From Alicyclobacillus mali NBRC 102425 (GTDB lineage Bacteria; Bacillota; Bacilli; Alicyclobacillales; Alicyclobacillaceae), in contig NZ_BCSG01000014.1 in the NCBI RefSeq assembly GCF_001570745.1, positions 1 to 64,000 of the forward strand: DNA of 64,000 nucleotides. Direction: 5' to 3'. Of the stretch, positions 8,180 through 16,587 are shown one piece after another. Each line of letters begins with the position of its first letter. The stretch's first letter is position 1. The notes beneath the pieces are model-generated. The model saw nothing but the letters and a program-made list of their open reading frames with translations. It did not search any database and was not told the origin of the DNA. A program made the translations under genes and the position numbers.

Positions 8180-10213
8180 TCATGCTGACGGCGCCGTCTC
8201 AAGTGCCCGCGCCACCAACGCATCTCCTTCGACATCCAAGCGCACGCTGCGCACCTCTTCGTCGATCAACTGGTCCGCGATGGGGTCTTCGACGTACGTC
8301 TGGATGGTGCGGCGGAGCGGCCGCGCGCCGAAGGCCGGATGATAACCGCGCGCCGCCAACCAGGGCACGGCCTCCTCGCTCCACGAAAGCGTCACCCCGC
8401 GCGCCGCCAGAAGCTCGCGCACCTCTGCGAGCATCAGCTCGACGATTCGCTGCACCTCCGCCTGCCCCAGGGCACGGAACCGGACAATGGCGTCAAACCG
8501 GTTGAGAAACTCCGGCTTGAAGTAGGCCGACAGATCGCCGAGATCGACATCGGCGCGCACTTCCTCTTCGGGCGCTATTGCAAAGCCTACATGGCTCTTC
8601 CGCTCCACCTCGCCTGCATTCGACGTCATGATGATGAGCGTGTCCTTGAAGCTCACGGTGCGCCCTTGGCTGTCGGTCAAGCGCCCATCCTCCATGATCT
8701 GGAGGAAGATGTGCTGCACATCCGGGTGCGCCTTTTCGATCTCGTCCACCAAAATGAGACTGTACGGGTGGCGACGAACCTGCTCCGTCAACTGGCCCGC
8801 CTGCTCGTAGCCGACGTACCCGGGCGGCGCGCCGATGAGCTTCGACACCGAATGCTTCTCCATGTACTCGCTCATGTCGAGCCGGATCATCGCGTCCTTC
8901 GATCCGAAGAGAAGTTCCGCGAGCCTCCGGGCCATCTCGGTCTTCCCGACGCCCGTGGGACCGACGAAGAGGAAGCTGCCAATGGGCCGGTCGCCCCTGC
9001 GCAACCCCACGCGGCTGCGGCGAATGGCGCGCGCGACTTGGCGAACGGCCTCGTCCTGGCCGATCACGACGGCGGCGAGATCGGCCTCCAGGTTCTTGAG
9101 CTTGGCCTGCTCATCGGCCTGCATCCGCGTCACCGGGATGCCCGTCTTGGCCTCGACAATGGCCGCAATCTGCTCCTCGTCGACGACGGGCACATCCGGT
9201 GCACCTGCCGCACGAGCCAGTTCCGAGCGTAGCTTCTCCTCTTCAGCCTTCAACGCGGCCGCGCGCTCGTACGCCTCCTGGCGAATGGCCATCTCCTTTT
9301 CCCTCGCGATGGCGGCGAGGCGCTCTTCAATGCTCGCGCGATCTCCGCCGTACTGCAGGTTGGCCTTCGATCCGGCCTCATCCATCAGGTCGATGGCCTT
9401 GTCGGGAAGGAAGCGATCGCCAATATAGCGGTGAGACAGCGTCACGCACGCGCGAATGGCAGCATCCGTGTAGCGCACGCCGTGATATGCCTCGTACCGC
9501 GGCCGCAGCCCGTCGAGGATGCGCACGGCGTCCTCGACGGACGGCTCGTCCACCATCACGGGCTGGAACCTGCGCTCGAGCGCCGGATCCTTCTCGATTT
9601 GACGATATTCGTCGAGCGTCGTGGCCCCAATGACCTGTATATCCCCGCGCGCCAACGCAGGCTTGAGAATGTTCCCCGCGTCGAGCCCGCCCTGCGAGGC
9701 CCCGGCCCCGACCAACAGATGGATCTCGTCGATGAACGCAATGACGTCCTGGCGAGACTCGAGTTCGGCGATGAGCTGCTTCATGCGGCTCTCGAATTGG
9801 CCCCGAATCCCGGTGTCCGCCACCAGTGAAGCCACGTCGAGCGCATAAATCGTCTTGCCCAAAAGCTTCTTCGGCACCCTCCCTTCCGCGATGCGGAGGG
9901 CGATACCTTCGACGATAGCGGTCTTACCCACGCCCGGCTCACCGATGAGGACGGGGTTGTTCTTGTTGCGCCGATTCAGGATTTCCAGCGTGCGCTCGAT
10001 CTCGTCCTCGCGGCCGATCAGCGGATCGATCTTCCCCGCTTTCGCCATCTCGGTGAGATTGCGGCCGAACTGTTCGAGCACGCCGCCGTTTCTGGCACCG
10101 CCGGACAGCATGTGCGCGGGCTGCCCCATAGGTTGGCCGCTCATTTGACGAAACAAATCATCCAGCGGGAAATTGCCGCCCAAGATGAACTCTGGATTGA
10201 TGAATGGCATCAT
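8180..10213 (-). CDS. Hsp100/Clp ATPase, two AAA+ domains, ClpE/ClpC-like without N-domain
   Basis: ATP-dependent unfoldase of 677 residues. The first AAA+ module has Walker A GEPGVGKT at 91-98 and Walker B in VIAFIDEIH; the second has GPTGVGKT near 416-423. Between them is a short coiled region with a UVR-like stretch ([23 protein letters not shown]). A VGF tripeptide near 540 matches the ClpP-docking loop of ClpC/ClpE, so it probably feeds ClpP. Unlike ClpC it has no Clp-N repeats and unlike ClpE no N-terminal zinc finger; instead there are about 60 residues with a Gly/Met/Gln-rich stretch. Start is ATG 10213 or 10210 behind GGAGG; upstream in-frame Met codons lack an RBS and overlap the operator region. 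CtsR-like boxes upstream indicate heat-shock control. Confidence 0.93.
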   Translation of the reverse strand: MMPFINPEFILGGNFPLDDLFRQMSGQPMGQPAHMLSGGARNGGVLEQFGRNLTEMAKAGKIDPLIGREDEIERTLEILNRRNKNNPVLIGEPGVGKTAIVEGIALRIAEGRVPKKLLGKTIYALDVASLVADTGIRGQFESRMKQLIAELESRQDVIAFIDEIHLLVGAGASQGGLDAGNILKPALARGDIQVIGATTLDEYRQIEKDPALERRFQPVMVDEPSVEDAVRILDGLRPRYEAYHGVRYTDAAIRACVTLSHRYIGDRFLPDKAIDLMDEAGSKANLQYGGDRASIEERLAAIAREKEMAIRQEAYERAAALKAEEEKLRSELARAAGAPDVPVVDEEQIAAIVEAKTGIPVTRMQADEQAKLKNLEADLAAVVIGQDEAVRQVARAIRRSRVGLRRGDRPIGSFLFVGPTGVGKTEMARRLAELLFGSKDAMIRLDMSEYMEKHSVSKLIGAPPGYVGYEQAGQLTEQVRRHPYSLILVDEIEKAHPDVQHIFLQIMEDGRLTDSQGRTVSFKDTLIIMTSNAGEVERKSHVGFAIAPEEEVRADVDLGDLSAYFKPEFLNRFDAIVRFRALGQAEVQRIVELMLAEVRELLAARGVTLSWSEEAVPWLAARGYHPAFGARPLRRTIQTYVEDPIADQLIDEEVRSVRLDVEGDALVARALETAPSA

Positions 10214-10317
10214 GGCCACCTCCAGCCTTACGAACATCAGCATAGACGTCAGCGGCTGAAACGCGAATCCGCGTGGTCTGAAAGACCGCGCCCGCCCCAT
10301 CTCAGCCACCGATTGAT

Positions 10318-10334
10318 ATTGACTAACTTTGACC
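10318..10334 (-). promoter_or_regulatory. CtsR operator, copy 1
   Basis: On the minus strand the sequence is GGTCAAA-GTT-AGTCAAT, two CtsR heptads in tandem with the standard 3-base spacer (consensus A/GGTCAAA-NNN-A/GGTCAAA; only the last base differs). It lies in the 5' leader of the Clp ATPase gene. Confidence 0.8.
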
Positions 10335-10355
10335 TTTTGCAGCCTTTCGGTTGAC

Positions 10356-10372
10356 TTTGTCTTTCCTTGACC
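10356..10372 (-). promoter_or_regulatory. CtsR operator, copy 2 (degenerate)
   Basis: Minus-strand GGTCAAG-GAA-AGACAAA, the same tandem heptad layout with two substitutions, immediately downstream of the -10 hexamer. Two boxes on one side of the promoter are typical of clpE-type regulation. Confidence 0.65.
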
Positions 10373-10373
10373 A

Positions 10374-10401
10374 ATTATAACACGGTGTTCCCCATTTGCA
10401 A
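10374..10401 (-). promoter_or_regulatory. SigA-type promoter of the Clp ATPase gene
   Basis: Minus strand: -35 TTGCAA at 10401-10396, 16-base spacer, perfect -10 TATAAT at 10379-10374. Transcription would start inside CtsR copy 2, so CtsR binding would block it directly. Confidence 0.75.
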
Positions 10402-10471
10402 CACTTTTTTCGCGCGCACGGTGGTTCCAAGGCGAGAGATCGCGTTATCATAAGGATACTCCACAGGCGAG

Positions 10472-11071
10472 GTGAGCCCTTTGTTGGTGATTCTTCTGCT
10501 CGTCGTGATCGTCATTCTGCTGGTGCTTCTGTTCGCTCGCCGAAACCAGAGCGGCCCCGTGTACCGCCGCGGACCATTCCAGTCGTATCAGAGCGGCCCG
10601 TACCATCAGGGCCCGTTTCAGTCCAATTACGGACCGAATTACGGCCCAACGTACGACGTGACACCGCCGTACGGCGGATACCGCCCCGGGTTTGGCGGCG
10701 CCGGTTCGTTCCTCGGTGGCATGGCGGCCGGTGCGCTGTTGTCGTGGCTGTTCGAGCAAGGCCGGATCGACGCCATGCAGTACGATATGTTCCGCCAGAT
10801 GGAAGATCAGCAGATGATCGACGCGCTTCTGCAGCAGAACATCATTCAGCAGGACGAGATCGACCAGTTGCAACAGCAGATGATGATGGACCACGGCGAC
10901 TTGTACGATCCGAACGGAAACCCGGTGGATCCGGGACAGGCTCAGGACTGGGGATCGGCTGAGCCCTGGGACAACCAGGTGGATTTTCGCGACGACGGTT
11001 TTCAGAACGGGCCGTTTGATGACAATGGGCCGTTTGACGACCCGAACAATAACGGCGGGGGCTGGGTCTAA
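10472..11071 (+). CDS. Membrane-anchored Gly/Gln/Asp-rich protein, unknown function
   Basis: 199 residues starting at a GTG behind GGCGAGG. Residues 3-22 are one very hydrophobic helix (LLVILLLVVIVILLVLLFA) followed by RR, so the bulk should face the cytoplasm or cross to the outside. Residues 30-80 are rich in Gly, Tyr, Pro and Gln with repeated GPFQS/GPNYG units; 78-95 form a second weak hydrophobic glycine-rich stretch (GSFLGGMAAGALLSWLF); 100-135 are a Met/Gln/Asp-rich likely helix; the tail is acidic and repeats NGPFDD/NGPFDDP. No family recognised. It is divergent from the CtsR-controlled Clp gene, and like the protein on the other side of that gene it combines a membrane helix with a Gly-rich linker. 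Confidence 0.75.
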   Translation: MSPLLVILLLVVIVILLVLLFARRNQSGPVYRRGPFQSYQSGPYHQGPFQSNYGPNYGPTYDVTPPYGGYRPGFGGAGSFLGGMAAGALLSWLFEQGRIDAMQYDMFRQMEDQQMIDALLQQNIIQQDEIDQLQQQMMMDHGDLYDPNGNPVDPGQAQDWGSAEPWDNQVDFRDDGFQNGPFDDNGPFDDPNNNGGGWV

Positions 11072-11086
11072 ACCCGGCCCTCTTTT
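11059..11086 (+). terminator. Intrinsic terminator overlapping the stop codon
   Basis: 9-bp stem GGGCTGGGT / ACCCGGCCC (one G-U pair), loop CTAA, followed by TCTTTT. The TAA stop of the preceding gene begins in the loop, so the last codons are part of the terminator stem. Confidence 0.75.
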
Positions 11087-11091
11087 AATGC

Positions 11092-11292
11092 CTACCGAGC
11101 GTTTTGCGCTCGCTCACTCATCAAAGAGAACAACTCTGTCCCGAGTTGCAGGACAATCTGCTGATGAAGCGGAGATGGGCTGGCGAGCATGTACGGCAGC
11201 CCTTCGAGGAGTTTCCACCGCTTGGGTCCATCCCACTCCAGGTAGTCTCGGTATTTGTATCGAACGTCGCCTTTGCGCTCCGGCTTGGACAC
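11092..11292 (-). pseudogene. N-terminal fragment of a Uma2-family (PD-(D/E)XK-like) endonuclease
   Basis: 66 residues from a GTG with GGTGGAGGG upstream. The pattern YKYRDYLEWDGPKRWKLLEGLPYMLASPSPLHQQIV is the conserved opening of Uma2/DUF820 proteins. Whole members are about 180-200 residues with the nuclease acidic residues in the missing part; here reading ends at a stop after SERAQNAR and the terminator of the neighbouring gene begins at once. It therefore looks like a remnant left by a deletion rather than a working gene. Confidence 0.65.
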
Positions 11293-11409
11293 CCCTCCAC
11301 CTCCCTCGTTCGACCTCATCATACCGTGAGAAAGAGGCACTAGATCACCGAGCAGCGAGAGACCGCGCCCATCGCGGCCAACGGGCCCGGCCTCGCGCCC
11401 GAGCGGCCA

Positions 11410-12633
11410 TCAATCGCGGATGACCGGCTCGTAACCCGCCTGGCGCAGCGTGTCGCAGATCAGGCGGATATGGGCGTGATCGCGCGTCTCAAGGTCGATC
11501 TCGACCTCCGTCTGCCCGAGGTGGATGTGCGATCCCACGCGCTGATGGTGCACCGTGAGCACGTTCGCGCGGAGCCGGGCGACGATGTCGAGCAGGTCCC
11601 GCAGCGCGCCCACGCGGTCCTGAATCGTCACGGCGAGGCGCAGGTAACGCCCCGATTCCACAAGCCCGTGTTCGATGATCCGCGACAGCACCACCACGTC
11701 GACGTTGCCACCGGACAGCACGGCCACCACCTTGCCGAGCCCCGCCGGCACCTTTTTCCCCAGCACCGCCGCGATGGTGGTGGCCGCGGCGCCCTCCACC
11801 ACCAGCTTCGACCGCTCCATGAGCAAAATCATCGCGCGGGCGATCTCGTCCTCCTCCACGACGATCACGTCGTCGATGTACCGCTTCGCAGCCTCGAATG
11901 TCAGCGCACCTGGCCGTCTCACCGCGATGCCGTCCGCGATGGTCGGCTCGCCCGGCACGGTCTCGATGGCGCCGAGATCGAGCGCGTGGCGAAATGCCGG
12001 CACGGCCTTTGCCTGAACGCCGTAGATTTTCACGTCCGGGCGCAGCGATTTGAGCGCGATGGCGATCCCCGCCGCGAGACCGCCGCCCCCCATCGGCACG
12101 ATGACGGCGCTCACGTCAGGCAATTGCTCCGCGATCTCGAGACCAATGGTGCCCTGGCCAGAGATGATGTCGGGATCGTCAAACGCGTGAATGTAGGTAA
12201 GCCCCTCGCGCATGGCGATCTCGCTCGCGTGACCGTAGGCCGCGTCGTAGTCGTCGCCGTGGAGCACCACGCGCGCCCCGTACCGCTGCGTGGCCATAAT
12301 TTTGGCGAGGCTCGCCCCTTCCGGCATCACGATGGTGCATGGAACGCCGCGCCCTCGCGCCGCGTAGGCGACGCCCTGCGCGTGATTGCCCGCGGACGCA
12401 GCGACGACGCCAGCGAGGGTGCCCATCTCCGCCAGCGCCGTGATCTTGTTCAGCGCGCCGCGCAACTTGAACGATCCCGTCTTCTGCAAGTTCTCCAGTT
12501 TGAGATAGACATCGTTGTCGGCGAGACGCGAAAAAGTTTCCGAGTAGTCGAGCGGCGTATACAGCACGCTCCCTCGAATCCGCTCTCTCGCCCGTTCGAT
12601 GTCCTGCAAGGTGGGTAGCGACCGATCCTGCAA
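11410..12633 (-). CDS. tdcB: Threonine dehydratase (ammonia-lyase), PLP-dependent, with C-terminal ACT domain
   Basis: Converts L-threonine to 2-oxobutyrate and ammonia. The PLP lysine is Lys56 in GSFKLRGA; the phosphate-binding glycine loop is the PMGGGGLAAG stretch, and ASAGNHAQG is also present. The last ~75 residues, from about 335, form one ACT domain, making a ~400-residue enzyme of the catabolic/TdcB-like type rather than the longer IlvA type with two ACT modules. Start is TTG 12633, nine bases after GGGGAGG; a TTG six codons earlier would lie inside that RBS. It is the fourth gene after prpC-prpD-prpB: 2-oxobutyrate yields propionyl-CoA, the substrate of that cycle. Biosynthetic isoleucine use is the alternative. 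Confidence 0.92.
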   Translation of the reverse strand: MQDRSLPTLQDIERARERIRGSVLYTPLDYSETFSRLADNDVYLKLENLQKTGSFKLRGALNKITALAEMGTLAGVVAASAGNHAQGVAYAARGRGVPCTIVMPEGASLAKIMATQRYGARVVLHGDDYDAAYGHASEIAMREGLTYIHAFDDPDIISGQGTIGLEIAEQLPDVSAVIVPMGGGGLAAGIAIALKSLRPDVKIYGVQAKAVPAFRHALDLGAIETVPGEPTIADGIAVRRPGALTFEAAKRYIDDVIVVEEDEIARAMILLMERSKLVVEGAAATTIAAVLGKKVPAGLGKVVAVLSGGNVDVVVLSRIIEHGLVESGRYLRLAVTIQDRVGALRDLLDIVARLRANVLTVHHQRVGSHIHLGQTEVEIDLETRDHAHIRLICDTLRQAGYEPVIRD

Positions 12634-12655
12634 CCGCCTCTTCCTCCCCAAAGAA

Positions 12656-12676
12656 GGCGGGCCCGAAAGGCCCGCC
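12656..12676 (-). terminator. Hairpin plus short U-run between prpB and threonine dehydratase
   Basis: Perfect 8-bp stem GGCGGGCC / GGCCCGCC with 5-base loop, followed on the minus strand by TTCTTT. It lies six bases past the prpB stop and would act as a partial terminator, lowering read-through into the threonine dehydratase gene, or as an mRNA end stabiliser. Confidence 0.6.
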
Positions 12677-12682
12677 CCGTGC

Positions 12683-13606
12683 TCATCCGTCCGCGCGCTT
12701 CATCGAATCCTCGAGCACCGTCTTGGCGATGTGCTCGTCGAGCGCCTCATAATCGAAATAGCGAATGGTCTTGTACAGCTCCTCGCGCGACTGCATCTCC
12801 GACAGGAAGGACTTCTGCGTTCCCTCCCGCTGAATCGCTTCGAACACGCGCTCAATGGCCTTTGCCGCCACGCGGACGCTCGTCACGGGATAAATGACCA
12901 TGCGATAGCCCCACGACTCAAACTGGTCCGCGGTGTAGTAGGGCGTCTTGCCAAATTCCGTCATGTTCGCGAGTAGCGGAACAGGAACCCGCTCCGCAAC
13001 ATAGCGAAACTCCTCTTCCGTCGTCAAGGCCTCGGGGAATACGGCGTCCGCGCCTGCTGCCACATACCGATTCGCGCGCTCCACCAGCGCTTCGAGTCCT
13101 TCCACGCTTTTGGCGTCGGATCGCGCCACCACCACAAGCGTCGGCGCCACCGTCTTCAACATGCGGATCTTCTCCACCATCTCCGACGGCTCGACGAGTT
13201 TCTTGCCGTTCAAGTGCCCGCACTTTTTGGGCATCACCTGATCCTCAATCTGCACCGCCGCCACGCGCGCTTCGACCATCTCCTTCGCGGTGCGCGCCAC
13301 GTTGAGCACGCCGCCGTACCCTGTGTCGATGTCCACGAGCACCGGCAGGCCGGAAGCCCGGACGAGATCGGCCGCGCGCTCGGCCACTTCGTTCGAGTAG
13401 ACGATGCCGAGATCCGGCAGCCCACGACTCGCCGTGTACGCCGCGCCGGACAGGTAGATGGCTTCAAACCCCGCCTGCTTGGCGATCCGCGCCGTCAGCC
13501 CGTCGTGCGCGCCGGGAATTTTGAGAATCCGCCGTTCCCGCATGCGCTCCAGGAACCGCTTGGCCAGTTCCTCCTGGCTCGGTTGCTCTTCCACCAGCCA
13601 CGCCAA
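12683..13606 (-). CDS. prpB: Methylisocitrate lyase
   Basis: Isocitrate-lyase-superfamily enzyme of 307 residues that cleaves 2-methylisocitrate to pyruvate and succinate, the last step of the methylcitrate cycle. The catalytic Cys129 lies in MPKKCGH, the family signature, and the metal site in VDIDTGYG (92-98). The SGAAYTASRGLPDLG opening is typical of PrpB rather than isocitrate lyase. Start is TTG 13606, eight bases after GGGGAGG, itself next to the prpD stop (15-bp gap). An oxaloacetase or phosphonomutase assignment is unlikely given the prpC and prpD neighbours. Confidence 0.94.
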   Translation of the reverse strand: MAWLVEEQPSQEELAKRFLERMRERRILKIPGAHDGLTARIAKQAGFEAIYLSGAAYTASRGLPDLGIVYSNEVAERAADLVRASGLPVLVDIDTGYGGVLNVARTAKEMVEARVAAVQIEDQVMPKKCGHLNGKKLVEPSEMVEKIRMLKTVAPTLVVVARSDAKSVEGLEALVERANRYVAAGADAVFPEALTTEEEFRYVAERVPVPLLANMTEFGKTPYYTADQFESWGYRMVIYPVTSVRVAAKAIERVFEAIQREGTQKSFLSEMQSREELYKTIRYFDYEALDEHIAKTVLEDSMKRADG

Positions 13607-13621
13607 GGTTCACGCCTCCCC

Positions 13622-15067
13622 TCAGATGACAAACAGATCCATGAACTCGTCGACCGGCGTCTCGTGCAGCCGGTTTGCGTCCAGACACAGGTCGAGGATG
13701 CGCTCGGCGCGCTTCTCCGGAAAGCGCGTCAGCAGGTTCGCGCGGAACTTTTCAATGACCTTCGGCAGCCCTTCCGCGCGGCGGCGGCGATGGCCGATGG
13801 GATACTCCACTTCCACCTTGTCGGTGTGCGATCCGTCGCGGAAGAAGATCTGAACCGCGTTCGCGATGGAGCGCTTGTCCGGATCGAGGTACTCCTTGCT
13901 GTAGCGCGGATCCTCGACGACCTCCATCTTCTCCCGCAGCGCGTCGATGCGCGGGTCGCTCGCCGTCTCGTCCTCGTAGTGCTCCGCCCGCAGATCCCCG
14001 TAGATGAGCCCCACGGCGACCATGTATTGGATACAGTGATCCCGATCCGCCGGATTGTGAAGCGGCCCCTTCTTGTCGATGATCCGGATGGCGGACTCGT
14101 GCGTCGTGATGACGATGCGCTCGATCTCGTCGAGGCGGTCTTTCACGAGCGGATGCAACTGGAACGCGCACTCCACCGCCGTCTGCGCATGGAACTCGGC
14201 GGGGAAGGAGATCTTCAAAAGCACGTTCTCCATCACGTATGAGCCGAGCGGCCGCGCCAGCACAATGGGCTTGCCGCCCATGACGACGTCGTTGAAACCC
14301 CACTGCGGCGCGGTCAGCGCGCTCGGGTAGCCCATCTCGTCGCGCAGCGCCATGAACGCGAGCCACACGGCGCGGCTCGTCGCGTCGCCCGCCGCCCACG
14401 ACTTGCGGGATCCCGTGTTTGGCGCGTGGCGATACGTGCGGAGCGGCGCGTTGTCGATCCACGCGTTGGAGATGGCGTTCTGAATCTGCTCCCTTGAACC
14501 GCCGAGCATCGCCGTGGTGACGGCGGTCGAAGCCACTTTCACGAACAGGACGTGATCGAGCCCGCGGCGATTCAGGCTGTTCTCGAGCGCGAGCACGCCC
14601 TGAATCTCGTGCGCCTGCACCATCCGCTCGAGCAATTGGCGCACCGTCAACGGTTTTTGGCCTCGCCTGCGCGCCTCCCGGCTCAGGTAGTCCGCCACAG
14701 CCAAGATGCCGCCCAGGTTGTCCGACGGGTGGCCCCATTCCATGGCGAGCCACGTGTCGTTGTAGTCGAGCCAGCGGATCATCGCGCCGATGTTGAACGC
14801 GGCCTGGACCGGATCGAGCTCGTACTTCGTGCCTGGCACGCGTACGCCCCCCGGCATGGCGGCCCCAGGCACGTACGGCCCGATGTGCTTCGCGCATTCC
14901 GGGAAGGAGAGCGCGAGCAAACCCACCCCAAGGGTGTCCATGAGCACGTGGCGCGCGATGTGAAGCGCCTCGTCGCTCGCGACTTCCGGCTTCATCACGT
15001 AGTCCGTCATCTGCACCATCACGTCGTCAAACGGGCGACCGCCCTGGCGATCCACGGTTCCACTCAT
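13622..15067 (-). CDS. prpD: 2-Methylcitrate dehydratase (MmgE/PrpD family)
   Basis: Iron-sulphur-independent dehydratase of 481 residues that converts 2-methylcitrate to 2-methyl-cis-aconitate. PrpD features: [17 protein letters not shown] near the start, [26 protein letters not shown], and [28 protein letters not shown] in the middle. The start ATG at 15067 has CAGGAGGATT just before it; an in-frame Met six codons upstream would place that RBS inside the gene. It is 108 bp downstream of prpC and 15 bp upstream of prpB. No acnD or aconitase gene is nearby, so the hydration to methylisocitrate must rely on an aconitase elsewhere. Confidence 0.95.
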   Translation of the reverse strand: MSGTVDRQGGRPFDDVMVQMTDYVMKPEVASDEALHIARHVLMDTLGVGLLALSFPECAKHIGPYVPGAAMPGGVRVPGTKYELDPVQAAFNIGAMIRWLDYNDTWLAMEWGHPSDNLGGILAVADYLSREARRRGQKPLTVRQLLERMVQAHEIQGVLALENSLNRRGLDHVLFVKVASTAVTTAMLGGSREQIQNAISNAWIDNAPLRTYRHAPNTGSRKSWAAGDATSRAVWLAFMALRDEMGYPSALTAPQWGFNDVVMGGKPIVLARPLGSYVMENVLLKISFPAEFHAQTAVECAFQLHPLVKDRLDEIERIVITTHESAIRIIDKKGPLHNPADRDHCIQYMVAVGLIYGDLRAEHYEDETASDPRIDALREKMEVVEDPRYSKEYLDPDKRSIANAVQIFFRDGSHTDKVEVEYPIGHRRRRAEGLPKVIEKFRANLLTRFPEKRAERILDLCLDANRLHETPVDEFMDLFVI

Positions 15068-15175
15068 CGTCAATCCTCCTGACATTTCACCGCAGGTCTG
15101 AACACAGCAAAGTGCCGGGCGGCAGCGCCGCCCGCTGATACGTTCGACTATGGAAACGTCGGCTCCCCCGCCGAT

Positions 15176-16288
15176 TTACGCCTTCAGGCCGCGCGGCCCA
15201 TTGTACAACACGCGCGGGCGGAAAATGCGGTTGTTCGCCAACTGCTCCATGACGTGCGCCGAAAGCCCCACGACGCGCGCCGCGAAGAACACCGGCGTGA
15301 AGAGCGGAACCGGGATACCGAGCATGTACATGACCGGCGCCGCGTAGTAGTCGAGGTTCGGATACAGCCCCTTCTCCTCCCGCATGATGGTCTCGCCGGC
15401 CACGCACATGTCAAGCCACTTCTTGGCCTCGGGATTCGATCCGGCCATCTCTTGCAGCGCTTCCTTCATCATCTGGGCGCGAGGATCCATTTTGCGCATG
15501 TACACGCGATGGCCGAACCCCATGATCTTCTCCTTGTGCGCGAGCTTTTCCCGGATCAGCCGTTCGAAGCCTTCCACCGTCTCGGCTTCGAGCAACATCT
15601 CCATGACCGCCTCGTTCGCGCCGCCGTGCAGAGGTCCCTTGAGCGAGGCCACCGCGCCCGTCAGCGCCCCGTACATGTCGGACAGCGTGGACGTGATGAC
15701 GCGCGCCGCGAAGGTGGAGTTCGGCAGTTCGTGTTCGCAGTAGACCATGAGCACCTGATCAAAGTATTTGACCTCATCCGAACTTGGCTCGCGGCCGGTG
15801 ATCATGTACAGTCCATTCGCGACAAATGACAGCTCTTCCTTGGGCGGAATTGGATCTCCACCGTGCGCGATGTGATGACTCGCCGCGACAATCTGCGGCA
15901 CCTGGGCCAGGAGTCGCAGTGCGCGCTCGCGGTTCGCCGCGGGAGACGGATCGTCAAGATTCGGGTCAAAGCCCGAAAGAGCCGACACGCCGGTGCGCAA
16001 CATGTCCATGGGGTGCGTGGTCGGCGGCAACTGCTTGAGGATAGCCCAGATGTTCAGCGGCACCTGGCCATGCGACTTCAGCGCGCGCTCAAATTCTCGC
16101 CGTTCCTCGTCGTTAGGCAAGCGCTTGTCAATCAGCAAGCCAATGATATCAATATACGACACTTTCTTGGCGAGATCGATCAGGTCGTATCCACGCAGGA
16201 CAATCTCTTCGTGATCGACATCCAGGAACGAGATCTCCGTCTCACACGCGATCACGTTCTCCAAACCGGGTCTGTACGCTTCGGACAT
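15176..16288 (-). CDS. prpC: 2-Methylcitrate synthase / citrate synthase
   Basis: 370-residue type-II-fold citrate synthase of the short Gram-positive kind. Catalytic histidines lie in GPLHGGANEA and GFGHRVY; the PNLDYYAAPVMYMLGIP segment carries the usual CoA/active-site region. It condenses propionyl-CoA (and usually also acetyl-CoA) with oxaloacetate. First gene of prpC-prpD-prpB, so a methylcitrate role is preferred, though it may double as the housekeeping citrate synthase. Start ATG 16288 follows GAGGAGG by eight bases; the nine residues encoded upstream overlap the RBS and are rejected. Confidence 0.93.
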   Translation of the reverse strand: MSEAYRPGLENVIACETEISFLDVDHEEIVLRGYDLIDLAKKVSYIDIIGLLIDKRLPNDEERREFERALKSHGQVPLNIWAILKQLPPTTHPMDMLRTGVSALSGFDPNLDDPSPAANRERALRLLAQVPQIVAASHHIAHGGDPIPPKEELSFVANGLYMITGREPSSDEVKYFDQVLMVYCEHELPNSTFAARVITSTLSDMYGALTGAVASLKGPLHGGANEAVMEMLLEAETVEGFERLIREKLAHKEKIMGFGHRVYMRKMDPRAQMMKEALQEMAGSNPEAKKWLDMCVAGETIMREEKGLYPNLDYYAAPVMYMLGIPVPLFTPVFFAARVVGLSAHVMEQLANNRIFRPRVLYNGPRGLKA

Positions 16289-16366
16289 GTGCGAGCCTCC
16301 TCGTCGGGCGCCCACGGGCCGTGACAGCAGACAGGCGCCTCGTTTCGATAGCGGTTACATAGCCTC

Positions 16367-16372
16367 ATTATA
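16367..16372 (-). promoter_or_regulatory. -10 hexamer upstream of prpC
   Basis: Perfect TATAAT on the minus strand, 79 bases before the prpC start. No good -35 is visible at 16-18 bases, which suggests an activator-dependent promoter, but this is weak evidence. Confidence 0.4.
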
Positions 16373-16428
16373 CAGGAACTAGGCCGAGAAGGCGGTTTGG
16401 CAGTGTGTTCAGAGAAGTTTGACGGTTG

Positions 16429-16434
16429 TATAAT
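16429..16434 (+). promoter_or_regulatory. -10 hexamer upstream of the divergent MFS gene
   Basis: Perfect TATAAT on the plus strand, 80 bases before the carrier start, again without a clear -35. It is divergent from the prpC -10, only 56 bp away, so one regulator could serve both. Confidence 0.4.
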
Positions 16435-16473
16435 GAAAGCGTGTACTAGGATTCATGACCTGCCCAGGGAGGT

Positions 16474-16587
16474 GATGAACGCGGGCGGGAAAACGTCAGA
16501 AAGCGAGGGATGGTCTTGTCTACACCCATGGTGGCCGCGCGCCTCAATCAGATGCCCCTCACGCGGTGGCACAAGCGCATCGCCGTG
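16474..16587 (+). other. Possible short leader reading frame overlapping the MFS start
   Basis: ATG at 16474 sits right behind GGGAGGTG, a better Shine-Dalgarno than that of the carrier itself, and opens a 37-codon frame (+1 relative to the carrier) ending at about 16587, 70 bases inside the carrier gene. It may be a translated leader that couples to the carrier, or mark an old start lost by frameshift. The peptide (SESEGWSCLHPWWPRA...) has no recognisable domain. Confidence 0.3.

Noticed and set aside
15184-15414. Additional small proteins overlapping prpC
   Set aside because: Short alternative frames without RBS within a well-supported gene.
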